Origin: an uncultured Ectothiorhodospiraceae bacterium
GTDB lineage: Bacteria > Pseudomonadota > Gammaproteobacteria > UBA9214
Length of the DNA: 44,892 bases
Reading direction: 5' to 3'
Assembly (NCBI GenBank): GCA_947259415.1
Contig: CAMYMI010000023.1
Location: forward strand, 1 to 44,892
Positions 15,408 to 22,593 of this stretch are shown in pieces. The notes under the pieces were generated by a model. The model did no database searches and had not been told where the DNA came from. It saw nothing but the letters and a program-made list of their open reading frames with translations. The first letter of the stretch is position 1. Each line of letters begins with the position of its first letter. The position numbers and the translations under genes are program-made.

Positions 15408-15717
15408 GGTGAGCCACCGTAAAATCTTATATTCCAGCCTGATTCATTCTTGCTGCTGGCTGTTATCTGTACTTCATACAGTACGGTAGATAGTGAAGAC
15501 TTGATATTGGCCAAAAGTATGATTTGACCCAGCTAATAGATAGCCATTAGTCAGATGAGAATGACTCCAGTGAGGCAGCTGGATCGGGTTTATGCATGTC
15601 CGAGTTCGGCCAACAACAGACCTTTAACCCAAACTAAAAAGGCGCCTATAGAGTACACTGAGCCACCGAGAATACTTCAGCATCACGTCATCTTTTATTG
15701 CGAACACTTACAGACTA
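15408..15717. other. Intergenic region, nothing recognised
   Basis: About 310 bases between two minus-strand genes for small exported proteins. I see no convincing open frame, hairpin or repeat copy. It should hold the promoter of the Trp-repeat gene. Confidence 0.45.
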
Positions 15718-16059
15718 CTAGTAAGGATATCCCCATAAGCGTTTCGCCTTCCGTTGGTACTGCCTGCGTACATCTGACCGCGTGGGACCATACGGACCGA
15801 CTCCATCGCGGTGAACGGGATATCCCATCATAGCCCTCCAGTTATCCCGATGCATGCGCTGGATATCTCCTCTTGATGGCCCATGGTAGTCAAGGAATCC
15901 ATACTTTTCCAAATAGGCTTCATAAGGATCCCAACCCCATGCATACGGCCCTGCTGCTCCCCGCCAAGCACCGGCAGATGTCGTCGAGAAAAGAATGACA
16001 GCAGTAATTGCCGCAGTCAGCAACCTCTTCCTGGTTTTATGGTGTAACAACTTATTCAT
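15718..16059 (-). CDS. Small secreted Tyr/Trp/Arg-rich protein
   Basis: Unnamed protein of 113 residues. A signal peptide (M-N-K-L-L-H-H-K-T-R-K-R..., hydrophobic core L-L-T-A-A-I-T-A-V-I-L-F, cleavage near S-A-G-A) is followed by a basic, aromatic chain with G-P-Y-A-W-G-W-D-P-Y-E-A-Y and two similar segments: G-P-S-R-G-D-I-Q-R-M-H-R-D-N-W-R-A-M-M-G-Y and G-P-T-R-S-D-V-R-R-Q-Y-Q. The internal similarity suggests a duplicated short motif. GGAGG six bases before ATG strongly supports the start. Similar small periplasmic proteins with G-P-x-x-x-D-I-R-R repeats occur in sulfur-oxidising gammaproteobacteria, as far as I recall; the function is unknown. Confidence 0.72.
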   Translation of the reverse strand: MNKLLHHKTRKRLLTAAITAVILFSTTSAGAWRGAAGPYAWGWDPYEAYLEKYGFLDYHGPSRGDIQRMHRDNWRAMMGYPVHRDGVGPYGPTRSDVRRQYQRKAKRLWGYPY

Positions 16060-16539
16060 GGCTCACCTCCATGCTGAGATAATCCACTGAATATCTATCC
16101 CATGCCTTTCTGCTTGTTATTATATTTATCTCGAAGGAAACTGCCTTGAGGGACGTCAAAAATGGATAAAGTTTCCCTGCAATCTTTTCACAATTTGCTG
16201 AATATCAATATCCTAAAACTGGGTTTAGAACAGCCTTTTCACTGATGTGTTATACGGCATGATAGAGCGCCTGGCGCTTCTGTTACAAAGCCCACTGATA
16301 TGGCCCGGAAGGACATATTTCGGTGCAGAATAGCTGTTCAGCAGGTACCAATCACAACTTTTATAGTGACGTACTGTACTTCTGAGTACGGCATAAAAGT
16401 TGCCGTTCCCAGGATATAGAACGGCCCAGCTGATGTCGGCAGCCCCGTAAACAATTCCCTTTTCTATCAGAATCCTGATAATAGGCGCTGGTAAATATTG
16501 AATCACGACATATCAATCAACCATTTAGAGTCGCCAGTC
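16060..16539. other. Intergenic region before GH100 gene, no confident gene
   Basis: About 480 AT-rich bases. A minus-strand frame (16506-16225, GTG start, 93 codons) covers much of it but has no ribosome site and no clear family, so it is not called. The GH100 promoter should be here. Confidence 0.45.
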
Positions 16540-17916
16540 ATGCCCATCCAGTCCGCCTATGAATTACTGAACCGTTCACTCATTTATCACCAGGGCAGAC
16601 CGGTCGGCACCGCGGCCGCTTGTGACGAGAGCGTGGTCGCGGCCAATTACAATGAATGCTTCGTCAGGGACTTCGTGCCCTCCGCGCTCGTGTTCCTGAT
16701 GACCGACCGGCATGAGATCGTACGCAACTTTCTCGAAACGGTTATGCACCTCAGCGGTCATCAGCATGTCATGAAGGGCCACAAGCGCTCGATGGGCCTG
16801 ATGCCCGCGAGTTTTCACGTGGTCACGGAAAACGGCGAGGAAAAAGTGATCACCGACTTCGGCGATCGGGCAATCGGGCGCGTGACGCCGGTCGATTCGG
16901 CGATGTGGTGGATGATCCTGCTGCGGGCCTACGTCGTCACCACCGGCGACCGGACGTTTGCCGAACGCGAAGACGTGCAGCGATGCATTTCCCATATTCT
17001 GGATCTGTATTTGCGCGAACGCTTCGAATCTTCACCCACGCTGCTAGTACCGGATGCGGCCTTCATGATCGACCGCCGCATGGCAGTCTATGGTTATCCG
17101 CTCGAGATCCAGGCGCTCTACTACGGCATGCTGCTGGCTGCGCGCGAGCTACTGGTCGACACCGAAAGCAACAAAAAGATCATCGGTGATCTTACGGCTA
17201 TTAGCAATGCGCTGGTCGAACACCTGCAGCACTACTACTGGATCGATCGCAAACGGTTCAACCAGATGCATCGCTTTGAATCGGAACAATTCGGCAGGGA
17301 CGTGGTGAACGTACTTAACGTCTACCCGGAAAGCATTCCCGGCTGGATGGACGGCTGGCTTGACGCGCGCAGCGGTTACATGGTCGGAAATGTCGGGCCG
17401 GGACGCATCGACTTCCGGTTCTTTGCGCAGGGTAACCTGTTATCCATACTGTTCGGTATTACCACCGGCGAACAGGCCCAGCGCGTGATGAACCTCTATC
17501 TCAATCACTGGGACGAGTTGGTCGGCGAAATGCCCGTCAAAATACTGTATCCCGCGATGGTCGGCGAAAAATGGCGTTTCTCGACCGGCAGCGATCCGAA
17601 GAACGTCCCATATTCGTATCACAACGGCGGCAACTGGCCGGTGCTGCTATGGCCGTTCGTGACGGCGGCGGTCCGCGTCGGACGACTGGAACTGGCCGAG
17701 CAGGCGCTCAACATCATGACGAAACGGCTGAAGAACGACAACTGGCCGGAATACTACGATGGCCGCCGCGGCGACCTCGTGGGCCGTCGTGCGAACTTTT
17801 TCCAGATCTGGTCCGCAACCGGCCTGATCATCGCGAACGAGGTGCTGGATAATCCCGAGAGTTGCGCGTTGCTGGACAAGGCGCTGATCAACGGTCTGAC
17901 TGAAGGCGGTAATTAA
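16540..17916 (+). CDS. GH100 alkaline/neutral invertase
   Basis: Cytoplasmic glycoside hydrolase of 458 residues that should hydrolyse sucrose to glucose and fructose. The GH100 pattern is clear: Y-E-L-L-N-R-S-L-I-Y-H-Q-G-R-P-V-G-T-x-A-A, then Y-N-E-C-F-V-R-D-F-V-P-S-A, G-R-V-T-P-V-D-S-A-M-W-W (D119, candidate catalytic acid), H-N-G-G-N-W-P-V-L-L-W-P and W-P-E-Y-Y-D-G (E404, candidate second carboxylate). Start at 16540 gives the usual family N-terminus; a TTG at 16498 would add 14 residues. No sucrose synthesis or transport gene is adjacent, so it is a stand-alone gene, ended by a ten-bp hairpin. Confidence 0.88.
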   Translation: MPIQSAYELLNRSLIYHQGRPVGTAAACDESVVAANYNECFVRDFVPSALVFLMTDRHEIVRNFLETVMHLSGHQHVMKGHKRSMGLMPASFHVVTENGEEKVITDFGDRAIGRVTPVDSAMWWMILLRAYVVTTGDRTFAEREDVQRCISHILDLYLRERFESSPTLLVPDAAFMIDRRMAVYGYPLEIQALYYGMLLAARELLVDTESNKKIIGDLTAISNALVEHLQHYYWIDRKRFNQMHRFESEQFGRDVVNVLNVYPESIPGWMDGWLDARSGYMVGNVGPGRIDFRFFAQGNLLSILFGITTGEQAQRVMNLYLNHWDELVGEMPVKILYPAMVGEKWRFSTGSDPKNVPYSYHNGGNWPVLLWPFVTAAVRVGRLELAEQALNIMTKRLKNDNWPEYYDGRRGDLVGRRANFFQIWSATGLIIANEVLDNPESCALLDKALINGLTEGGN

Positions 17917-17948
17917 CGGAAAAGGTCTCGTCCCGAGGTCATAGGCTG

Positions 17949-17978
17949 CCGTAAGTTGCGATGTGACACAACTTACGG
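17949..17978. terminator. Hairpin after GH100 gene
   Basis: Ten-bp perfect stem CCGTAAGTTG/CAACTTACGG with a ten-base loop, 33 bases after the GH100 stop. No T-run follows, so termination is possible but not assured. Confidence 0.5.
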
Positions 17979-18050
17979 GCGCCTGAATTAACATAACGAA
18001 TTAGAGGGAGCCGTGACAAATGGGAATGATTTCCTAGATGTCGCCTATGG

Positions 18051-18086
18051 GTCGAAAGTGATCATCTGAGTAAAACACTCAGGTAT
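18051..18086. repeat. Repeat F, copy 2
   Basis: Same GTCGAAAGTGATCATCTGAG block followed by TAAAACACTCAGG. It has the CTGAGT/ACTCAG stem of the copies at 6991 and 19611. Confidence 0.75.
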
Positions 18087-18363
18087 TTTCTTGGCTACTT
18101 CCGATTCCGGCCATAAGCGAAAATTTGAGCTCGCTAATATATCGCTACGGCGTTTAACGCGCACCGTCATGTCGGCCCCAGGCACTGGAAGATAGGCCCG
18201 AAGGATGGCATAGAAGGGCTTGCCTGTCAGAATGCCGTTCTTGCCGCTGCCATTGGGGGTAGCCGGATTGCAGCACACTCACAATTATGATCGCGATTAC
18301 ACATCGCATAGCCGAAATGTGGTGGAAGGGAATCGCGCCTGCAAGGCGCGTTTGCAATAAAGG
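18087..18363. other. No confident gene; possible coding remnant on minus strand
   Basis: A minus-strand frame here contains a protein-like stretch (K-P-F-Y-A-I-L-R-A-Y-L-P-V-P-G-A-D) without start site or wider conservation. It runs into repeat F. It may be the tail of a decayed gene; I cannot name it. Confidence 0.3.
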
Positions 18364-18410
18364 AAAAACTTCTCTCCTCCCGGGGAGATTGGGGATTGGG
18401 AGGAGAGAAG
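18364..18410 (-). terminator. Rho-independent terminator of glycine-zipper gene
   Basis: On the minus strand a 13-bp stem CTTCTCTCCTCCC/GGGAGGAGAGAAG is followed by TTTTT. It begins ten bases after the stop of the glycine-zipper gene. Confidence 0.88.
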
Positions 18411-18419
18411 GACGAGCAA

Positions 18420-18971
18420 TCAGTAGTTAGCGACTCTTGGCGGGCTCCGCATCCACGAACCGTCCGGCTGCAGGCAGGCAGTACCGTAGGCATCCACTTC
18501 GCGGCCGCCAACGATCACCGTCGTCTGGTATTCGCGCTGCTGCAGGCAGCTGCCGCCGCTGTAACTGCTGTATGTGTCCGGCGGAGGAGGGTTGGCATAG
18601 CGCTGGTTTTGCTGGCTTTGATTCAGCGCGTAGCCGAGGATCCCGCCGGTCACCAGGCCGAATAGCAGTTCATCGTAATCATCGTCATCATAGTAGTAGT
18701 GTCCGCCATAGCCCCTGTGACCATAGTGACCATAATATGGGCGCTTGTGATGCCCTTTGTAATGGTGCTTTTTGTGTCCGTAATGACGCTTGTTGTGGCG
18801 CTTGTAGTTGCGTTTATGGTGCCTGTCCTGCTTGTAGCGATGACCACCGCTATGACCGGAACCATGGCGGTCATGTTGACGATCGCCGGCCAGTGCCGTC
18901 CCCGGCAGACCCAGGGAAAAGCCCAAAAAAACGGCCACGATCAATGCACTGGTAATGGTTTTCACGTTCAT
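18420..18971 (-). CDS. Exported His/Lys/Tyr-rich glycine-zipper protein
   Basis: Envelope protein of 183 residues. After a signal peptide (M-N-V-K-T-I-T-S..., cleavage near A-L-A-G) comes a very basic region (about 32-80) dominated by H, K, R, Y and G, then an acidic D-D-D-D-Y-D-E, a glycine-zipper segment L-F-G-L-V-T-G-G-I-L-G-Y, and a C-terminal domain with C-L-Q-Q-R-E-Y-Q-T-T-V-I-V-G-G and Y-G-T-A-C-L-Q-P-D-G-S-W. That tail is the one found on 17-kDa surface-antigen-like and glycine-zipper outer-membrane proteins. The His cluster could bind metal; this is inference. Start at 18971 is fixed by AAGGAG seven bases upstream and the signal peptide. Confidence 0.8.
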   Translation of the reverse strand: MNVKTITSALIVAVFLGFSLGLPGTALAGDRQHDRHGSGHSGGHRYKQDRHHKRNYKRHNKRHYGHKKHHYKGHHKRPYYGHYGHRGYGGHYYYDDDDYDELLFGLVTGGILGYALNQSQQNQRYANPPPPDTYSSYSGGSCLQQREYQTTVIVGGREVDAYGTACLQPDGSWMRSPPRVANY

Positions 18972-19610
18972 AACATACTCCTTTTGCTCGCTTTTTTGTG
19001 TCGTGGTAATAATTAACGTGACACCAGCCAAAAGGGTGACAATGACGGGCAATTATTCTGGAATCACGCCTGCAAAGCTGTCGAGTACAGGCAGCATAAA
19101 CCCTCTTCCCCACCGCTGGAACCATCACCCTGCTGGCGTCCGCGCCACCGGTCAGCCGTCGATCTGCGACTCGACGCAGCCTTGACCTGAATTCCAGCAT
19201 CGCAGTCCGCCCAACCACCCGTCCGCTGGCGCGCTTTTCCGAGCTGCACCGGCCGTCAAGCCAGCCACCTGTAGACATCGTGGGCGTTGGTTATCACTAG
19301 ACAAACTGCGAGCATCAGGAAAGCAACATATCTCGTAATTAAATATTAATTGCCAGGGAAGGTCTGTTTATTCTCGCTAAGAACCATTTCATGGAGATTT
19401 ATTATTATTTTTTGCAGTTAATTCCGATTTCCATGGCAAAGGGTAAACCTCAGGCGTACATATCCTGTGCGGCGCGCAATAAGTGTTATCGTGCCACGTA
19501 CGGATTTACCAAATTCTTAGGCCAAAAATAATTAATTAGCATCATGGTTCGCTTGAAAGATCCTGGAGGAAAGCCAGGAATAGCGCTCAATAAAAATCTC
19601 AGAAGGGCCG
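18972..19610. other. Intergenic region, no confident gene
   Basis: About 640 bases. The left third is GC-rich and open on several frames but shows no family or ribosome site; the rest is AT-rich. A 32-codon frame (19433-19531, M-A-K-G-K-P-Q-A...) lacks a ribosome site and is not called. It ends at repeat F copy 3. Confidence 0.45.
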
Positions 19611-19646
19611 GAAGTGATCATCTGAGTAATTTACTCAGCTATTTCT
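19611..19646. repeat. Repeat F, copy 3
   Basis: GAAGTGATCATCTGAGTAAT followed by TTACTCAGCTATTTC. The stem is extended here to CTGAGTAA/TTACTCAG. Confidence 0.75.
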
Positions 19647-19695
19647 CCAGGAAACTACCGACTTCTGCAACCAAAACCGGTTATGTATTACATAC

Positions 19696-19720
19696 AAAAA
19701 GGCGGCCCGAAGGCCGACGC
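19696..19720 (-). terminator. Rho-independent terminator of Rap1a/Tai-like gene
   Basis: On the minus strand CGGCC-TTCG-GGCCG is followed by CCTTTTTG. The stem directly abuts the stop codon of the Rap1a/Tai-like gene. Confidence 0.75.
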
Positions 19721-20046
19721 TATTTAGTGCCGCAAGGAAATGCCTCGGTTATTGAGAGAATAACAAAGCCTCTACCTGCAAAATGACGAATATCTGGATG
19801 CTGTTCCAGGTACTTCCTGGTTATATCTGCAGCTTGCTGTAATGATACTTCCGCTGGTACACAGAGCACCTCAGTATTTGCATCCAGCACTCCCGATACA
19901 TAGCCAATGAACAAGGCCTCTTTAGCTGGATCATCAGATGTCGCGAATGCGTACATATCATTTCCATTAAAGTAGTTACCCCGTGCCAATGATGCTGTTA
20001 CCGGTACTGTAAGCAGTATTATCAAGATTAAGGTGTGTGTTTTCAT
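19720..20046 (-). CDS. Rap1a/Tai immunity-like exported protein
   Basis: Periplasmic protein of 108 residues. A signal peptide (M-K-T-H-T-L-I-L-I-I-L-L...) is cleaved near S-L-A. The mature chain matches the Rap1a/Tai family: N-G-N-D-M-Y near the start, F-I-G-Y-V-S-G-V-L-D-A, C-V-P-A-E-V-S-L-Q-Q, Y-L-E-Q-H-P-D-I-R and a final E-A-F-P-C, with the two family cysteines. Characterised members neutralise type VI peptidoglycan amidase effectors (Ssp1/Tae4 type). No effector or secretion gene is nearby, so this is an orphan or has another role. ATG 20046 is chosen for AAAGGTG upstream; palindrome A9 lies just before the ribosome site. Confidence 0.76.
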   Translation of the reverse strand: MKTHTLILIILLTVPVTASLARGNYFNGNDMYAFATSDDPAKEALFIGYVSGVLDANTEVLCVPAEVSLQQAADITRKYLEQHPDIRHFAGRGFVILSITEAFPCGTK

Positions 20047-20058
20047 CAATCACCTTTA

Positions 20059-20122
20059 AAAACCGGGGTCAGATCCCAGTTTCTTCTAATATTAGCGATA
20101 ACCGGGATCTGATCCCGGTTAT
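20059..20122. repeat. Palindrome A9 between two minus-strand genes
   Basis: Full palindrome: arms AACCGGGGTCAGATCCCAGT and ACCGGGATCTGATCCCGGTT, centre CTAATATTAG. One end supplies the TAA stop of the AraC-type gene, the other lies a few bases before the ribosome site of the Rap1a/Tai-like gene. Confidence 0.92.
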
Positions 20123-21024
20123 GTTGCAGTAATTTGAGCCGGACCTTTCCTCGCAGCCCCCGGCCCGATACCCATCTGGTTTTTGAAGGCTTTCCTGAAC
20201 GAAGCTTCAGTTTGATACCCGGATTCTTCGGCTATCCGGCTGACGGATTCCTTCGTCGTGCGCAGCTTTTCGTACGCGACCTGCATGCGCCATTGCATCA
20301 CGTATTGCATGGGTGTCATACCCGTGATCTGCTGGAACTGCCTGGCGAACGCCGAGCGGGACATGCCGGCTTTTTCCGCAAGCCGCTCGACCGACCAGGC
20401 AAACCCGGGATGTTCATGGATTGCGGTGATAACCTTGCTCATTTGATTATCCGCCAGGGCAGCGAGCAGGCCATTGTCCGCGCCGGTCTGTTCCATAAAG
20501 GCGCGAATCACATGAATGAACAGCACTTCGGACAGTTTATCTACAACAGCCTCAGAACCGGGCGCATCGGATTCCGTCTCCGATGTGATGAACTGAAGTA
20601 GCGAATTCATCCACGATGTTCTTGCCGGGTCTTCGTTTTTGATGTGCACGACATCGGGCATCGTATCGAGCAGGGGATTGGCCTGCGGGCTTTCGAAATC
20701 GAAATAACCGCAGATCAGGCTGGTCGTGGGTTGTTCGCCCTCTGCAGCAGGTCTCGGGGGCGAGTCAACTTTGGCCGGCACCTGCTGGCTGTTGCTGATG
20801 GTGTGCACCGTATCGCGCGGGAGCACCACGAGGTCACCACCGGTGAGGGCAATGCTGCGGCCAGTTTCCGGCAGGTGCAGCCAGCAATTGCCGCGCGCAA
20901 TCAGGTGGAACGTGGCGCGATACTCATTGCTGCCATCTATCGCCCAGCTGCCGCAGAAACTCGAGTGGAAGTACACGCTTGCGCGCAGGTTGAGCAGGCG
21001 CAATATGTCGCTGACCACATCCAT
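20119..21024 (-). CDS. AraC-family transcriptional regulator with cupin domain
   Basis: DNA-binding protein of 301 residues. The N-terminal half (about 1-190) has the AraC cupin_6-type ligand domain: F-C-G-S-W-A-I, F-H-L-I-A-R-G-N-C-W-L-H-L, L-T-G-G-D-L-V-V-L-P-R-D. The C-terminal pair of helix-turn-helices (about 205-295) shows W-S-V-E-R-L-A-E-K-A-G-M-S-R-S-A-F-A-R-Q-F, G-M-T-P-M-Q-Y-V-M-Q-W-R-M and I-A-E-E-S-G-Y-Q-T-E-A-S-F-R-K-A-F. Start at 21024 gives the normal family N-terminus (M-D-V-V-S-D-I-L-R-L-L). It is divergent from the cupredoxin-like gene across 153 bases, which are a natural operator site. The stop lies in palindrome A9. Confidence 0.92.
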   Translation of the reverse strand: MDVVSDILRLLNLRASVYFHSSFCGSWAIDGSNEYRATFHLIARGNCWLHLPETGRSIALTGGDLVVLPRDTVHTISNSQQVPAKVDSPPRPAAEGEQPTTSLICGYFDFESPQANPLLDTMPDVVHIKNEDPARTSWMNSLLQFITSETESDAPGSEAVVDKLSEVLFIHVIRAFMEQTGADNGLLAALADNQMSKVITAIHEHPGFAWSVERLAEKAGMSRSAFARQFQQITGMTPMQYVMQWRMQVAYEKLRTTKESVSRIAEESGYQTEASFRKAFKNQMGIGPGAARKGPAQITAT

Positions 21025-21177
21025 AGTCCCAATAATAACCGATAAATTAGACGAATTGACACATTTTATGTCATTTTGAGCATATTTAATACTCTTAAAG
21101 TCCTTATAGTTACACCTAACCATTGCAGGCAACCAGGCCGGCAAGGGTTAATTCAACAACTTATTGAGGATAGGATC
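21025..21177. promoter_or_regulatory. Divergent promoter region, AraC regulator / cupredoxin-like gene
   Basis: AT-rich 153-base gap between divergent genes with no repeat copy. By the usual layout of AraC regulators it probably contains both promoters and the operator. I could not fix the boxes with confidence. Confidence 0.45.
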
Positions 21178-21552
21178 ATGCAAATTCGCACCTTGTTAAC
21201 TTCGCTGCTGCTTTCCTTCGCGCTGGCAGTTCCCGGTTTGGGACTCGCATCAACCCCTGTCACGAAGGATGGCGTCACCACCATTCACCTTGACGAGTAC
21301 AACGGCTATTTCACGGCCAAGGAGACGCTGGCCGGACTCAAGCCGGGCAAGTACCGCTTCATCATCACGAACAAGGCCGACAAGCTGGTCGGGTTTCTGC
21401 TTCAGGATGGGGTCACCCATGAGCGGATGGACATGTTTCCGCTTGAACCGGGGGAGTCGCGCTCGATTACCGTGAACATCACCGAAAATGGATTCCGCTA
21501 CCGCTGCCCGATCAATCCGACCCCCTGGTACGACGTGGGTGTCAGCAAGTAA
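21178..21552 (+). CDS. Exported cupredoxin-like protein
   Basis: Periplasmic protein of 124 residues with a signal peptide (M-Q-I-R-T-L-L-T-S..., cleavage after G-L-A-S). The mature part is a single beta-sandwich: I-H-L-D-E-Y-N-G-Y-F-T-A-K-E-T-L-A-G-L-K-P-G-K-Y-R-F-I-I-T-N, then F-P-L-E-P-G-E-S-R-S-I-T-V-N and a C-terminal Y-R-C-P-I-N-P-T-P-W-Y. The P-G-x-Y-x-F-x-x-T-N and L-x-P-G-x-S motifs are those of EfeO-type cupredoxin-like domains. One Cys and two His (in T-I-H-L and T-H-E-R) could bind copper, but a classical His-Cys-His-Met set is not complete. GAGGAT precedes the ATG. It is followed by grxC after 32 bases and is probably controlled by the divergent AraC protein. Confidence 0.7.
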   Translation: MQIRTLLTSLLLSFALAVPGLGLASTPVTKDGVTTIHLDEYNGYFTAKETLAGLKPGKYRFIITNKADKLVGFLLQDGVTHERMDMFPLEPGESRSITVNITENGFRYRCPINPTPWYDVGVSK

Positions 21553-21584
21553 CCGGGCCTATAAATTTTAACCGGGAGACCGAC

Positions 21585-21827
21585 ATGCCTGATATTCAGA
21601 TTTACTCAACAAAGCAATGCCCATACTGCGTCAGGGCAAAGACCCTGCTGCAGGCAAAAGGACTTCCTTACAGGGAAATTGATGTCGGTAATGATGTCAA
21701 GGTAAGGCAGGAGATGATTGCGCGTTCCGGAAATCGAACCGTGCCGCAGATCTTCATCAATGACGCTGCCATCGGCGGCTACGATGAACTGTCGCAACTG
21801 AATGCATTGGGCAGGCTCGACGGGTGA
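21585..21827 (+). CDS. grxC: Glutaredoxin 3
   Basis: Class I glutaredoxin of 80 residues, a glutathione-dependent disulfide reductase. The active site is C12-P-Y-C15, the cis-proline loop is R-T-V-P-Q-I-F-I, and the glutathione-binding G-G-Y-D-E-L is present; the length is exactly that of GrxC. GGGAG lies before the start. It probably shares a transcript with the cupredoxin-like gene, which would place thiol reduction next to a periplasmic metal or redox protein. Palindrome A10 begins six bases after the stop. Confidence 0.94.
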   Translation: MPDIQIYSTKQCPYCVRAKTLLQAKGLPYREIDVGNDVKVRQEMIARSGNRTVPQIFINDAAIGGYDELSQLNALGRLDG

Positions 21828-21832
21828 CAGAT

Positions 21833-21896
21833 TAACCGGGGTCAGATCCCAGTTTCCGCTAATATTAGAAGAAACTGGGATCTGACCCCGGTTTTT
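21833..21896. repeat. Palindrome A10, just 5' of a ribosome-binding site
   Basis: Full palindrome with 22-base arms (TTAACCGGGGTCAGATCCCA and complement) and centre GCTAATATTAG. It ends at the GGGAGGAG of the next gene, so the two almost touch. Confidence 0.93.
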
Positions 21897-21909
21897 GGGA
21901 GGAGACAAC

Positions 21910-22353
21910 ATGCGTCTACAGCTATTAACAGGCATTGCCTTACTCACCCTCTCCGTCCCTGTGTTTGCCGATAAGTGTATCCCGACGCCACACCGGACCA
22001 CCGGTACCCACTACAAAGCGGTGACGGTGCAAAAAACCGACATCAGCACAGGCGTCGTTGTCCGCGGCCAGGTGCTTGCCGCACCGGACTGCACACCGGT
22101 CGCCCCGGCCAGGGTGGCTCACTGGCAGGCTGGCGAGGATGGCCGCTACAGCGACAGATTACGCGCCTACCTGTTTACTGATGCCGACGGGCGTTTCGAG
22201 TTTGCGACCGAGTGGCCCGACCTTACCCCGCCGCATATTCATTTTATTGTCACCGCCGAGGGGTACCACACGCTTGAAACACAATGGATAGGCACAAACC
22301 GGCAAGACCTCATTGACTTTACGATGGTGCTGCAGAAAATTGACCGCAACTAA
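21910..22353 (+). CDS. Exported intradiol-dioxygenase-like protein
   Basis: Secreted protein of 147 residues with a signal peptide (M-R-L-Q-L-L-T-G..., cleavage after V-F-A). It resembles the core of intradiol ring-cleavage dioxygenases: V-V-R-G-Q-V-L, a Tyr in G-R-Y-S-D-R-L-R-A-Y-L-F-T-D-A-D-G-R-F-E-F-A-T, and P-P-H-I-H-F with the two iron-ligand histidines, followed by G-Y-H-T-L-E-T-Q. The second iron-ligand Tyr expected before H-I-H is not found (the stretch reads W-P-D-L-T-P-P), and the protein is short. It may be a divergent dioxygenase or only a related beta-sandwich. GGGAGGAG eight bases before ATG is strong and lies against palindrome A10. Confidence 0.75.
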   Translation: MRLQLLTGIALLTLSVPVFADKCIPTPHRTTGTHYKAVTVQKTDISTGVVVRGQVLAAPDCTPVAPARVAHWQAGEDGRYSDRLRAYLFTDADGRFEFATEWPDLTPPHIHFIVTAEGYHTLETQWIGTNRQDLIDFTMVLQKIDRN

Positions 22354-22373
22354 CGAGGAAATAGGATCAGATT

Positions 22374-22513
22374 CATTGCTGTCTCATTTAATCCCCTCTC
22401 CCAGAGGGAGAGAGTTAGGGTGAGGGGATCAAAAGGATTTACTGCATGATTTATTTCCCCTCATCCTCACTTCCTCTCCAATGGGGAGAAGGAATTTAGT
22501 GGGGCAGCTGTGG
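22374..22513. repeat. Composite element L4 (compact, reverse orientation)
   Basis: Relative to the other L copies it is reversed. It starts CATTGCTGTCTCATTTAATC, contains CCCCTCTCCC/GGGAGAGAG..GGTGAGGGG and CCCCTCATCCTCAC..GGGGAGAAGG, and ends GAATTTAGTGGGGCAGCTG. Flanking GGATCAGATT and GTTCTGACCCCGG are inward-facing palindrome arms, so L4 occupies the loop of another repeat. Confidence 0.8.
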
Positions 22514-22593
22514 TTCTGACCCCGGTTTATTGCGGTACTCTGCTATCATCTGCCTCTTTCCTGCCAGATACAGCGCTTGATGACGCAACAACC

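Noticed and set aside
16225-16506. 93-codon minus-strand frame before the GH100 gene
   Set aside because: GTG start without ribosome site, no recognisable family, AT-rich low-complexity context.
18045-18278. Minus-strand frame with K-P-F-Y-A-I-L-R-A-Y-L-P-V-P-G-A-D
   Set aside because: Possibly the tail of a decayed gene, but there is no start, no wider homology that I can name, and it ends inside repeat F.
19433-19531. 32-codon plus-strand frame M-A-K-G-K-P-Q-A-Y
   Set aside because: No ribosome site, no hydrophobic or known motif, length within chance.
19544-19786. 80-codon plus-strand frame
   Set aside because: Runs through repeat F, a terminator hairpin and the 3' end of the Rap1a/Tai-like gene on the other strand.
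22510-22593. N-terminal extension of DAHP synthase
   Set aside because: These 28 codons come from the end of L4 and the flanking arm. The family starts at the ATG at 22594.
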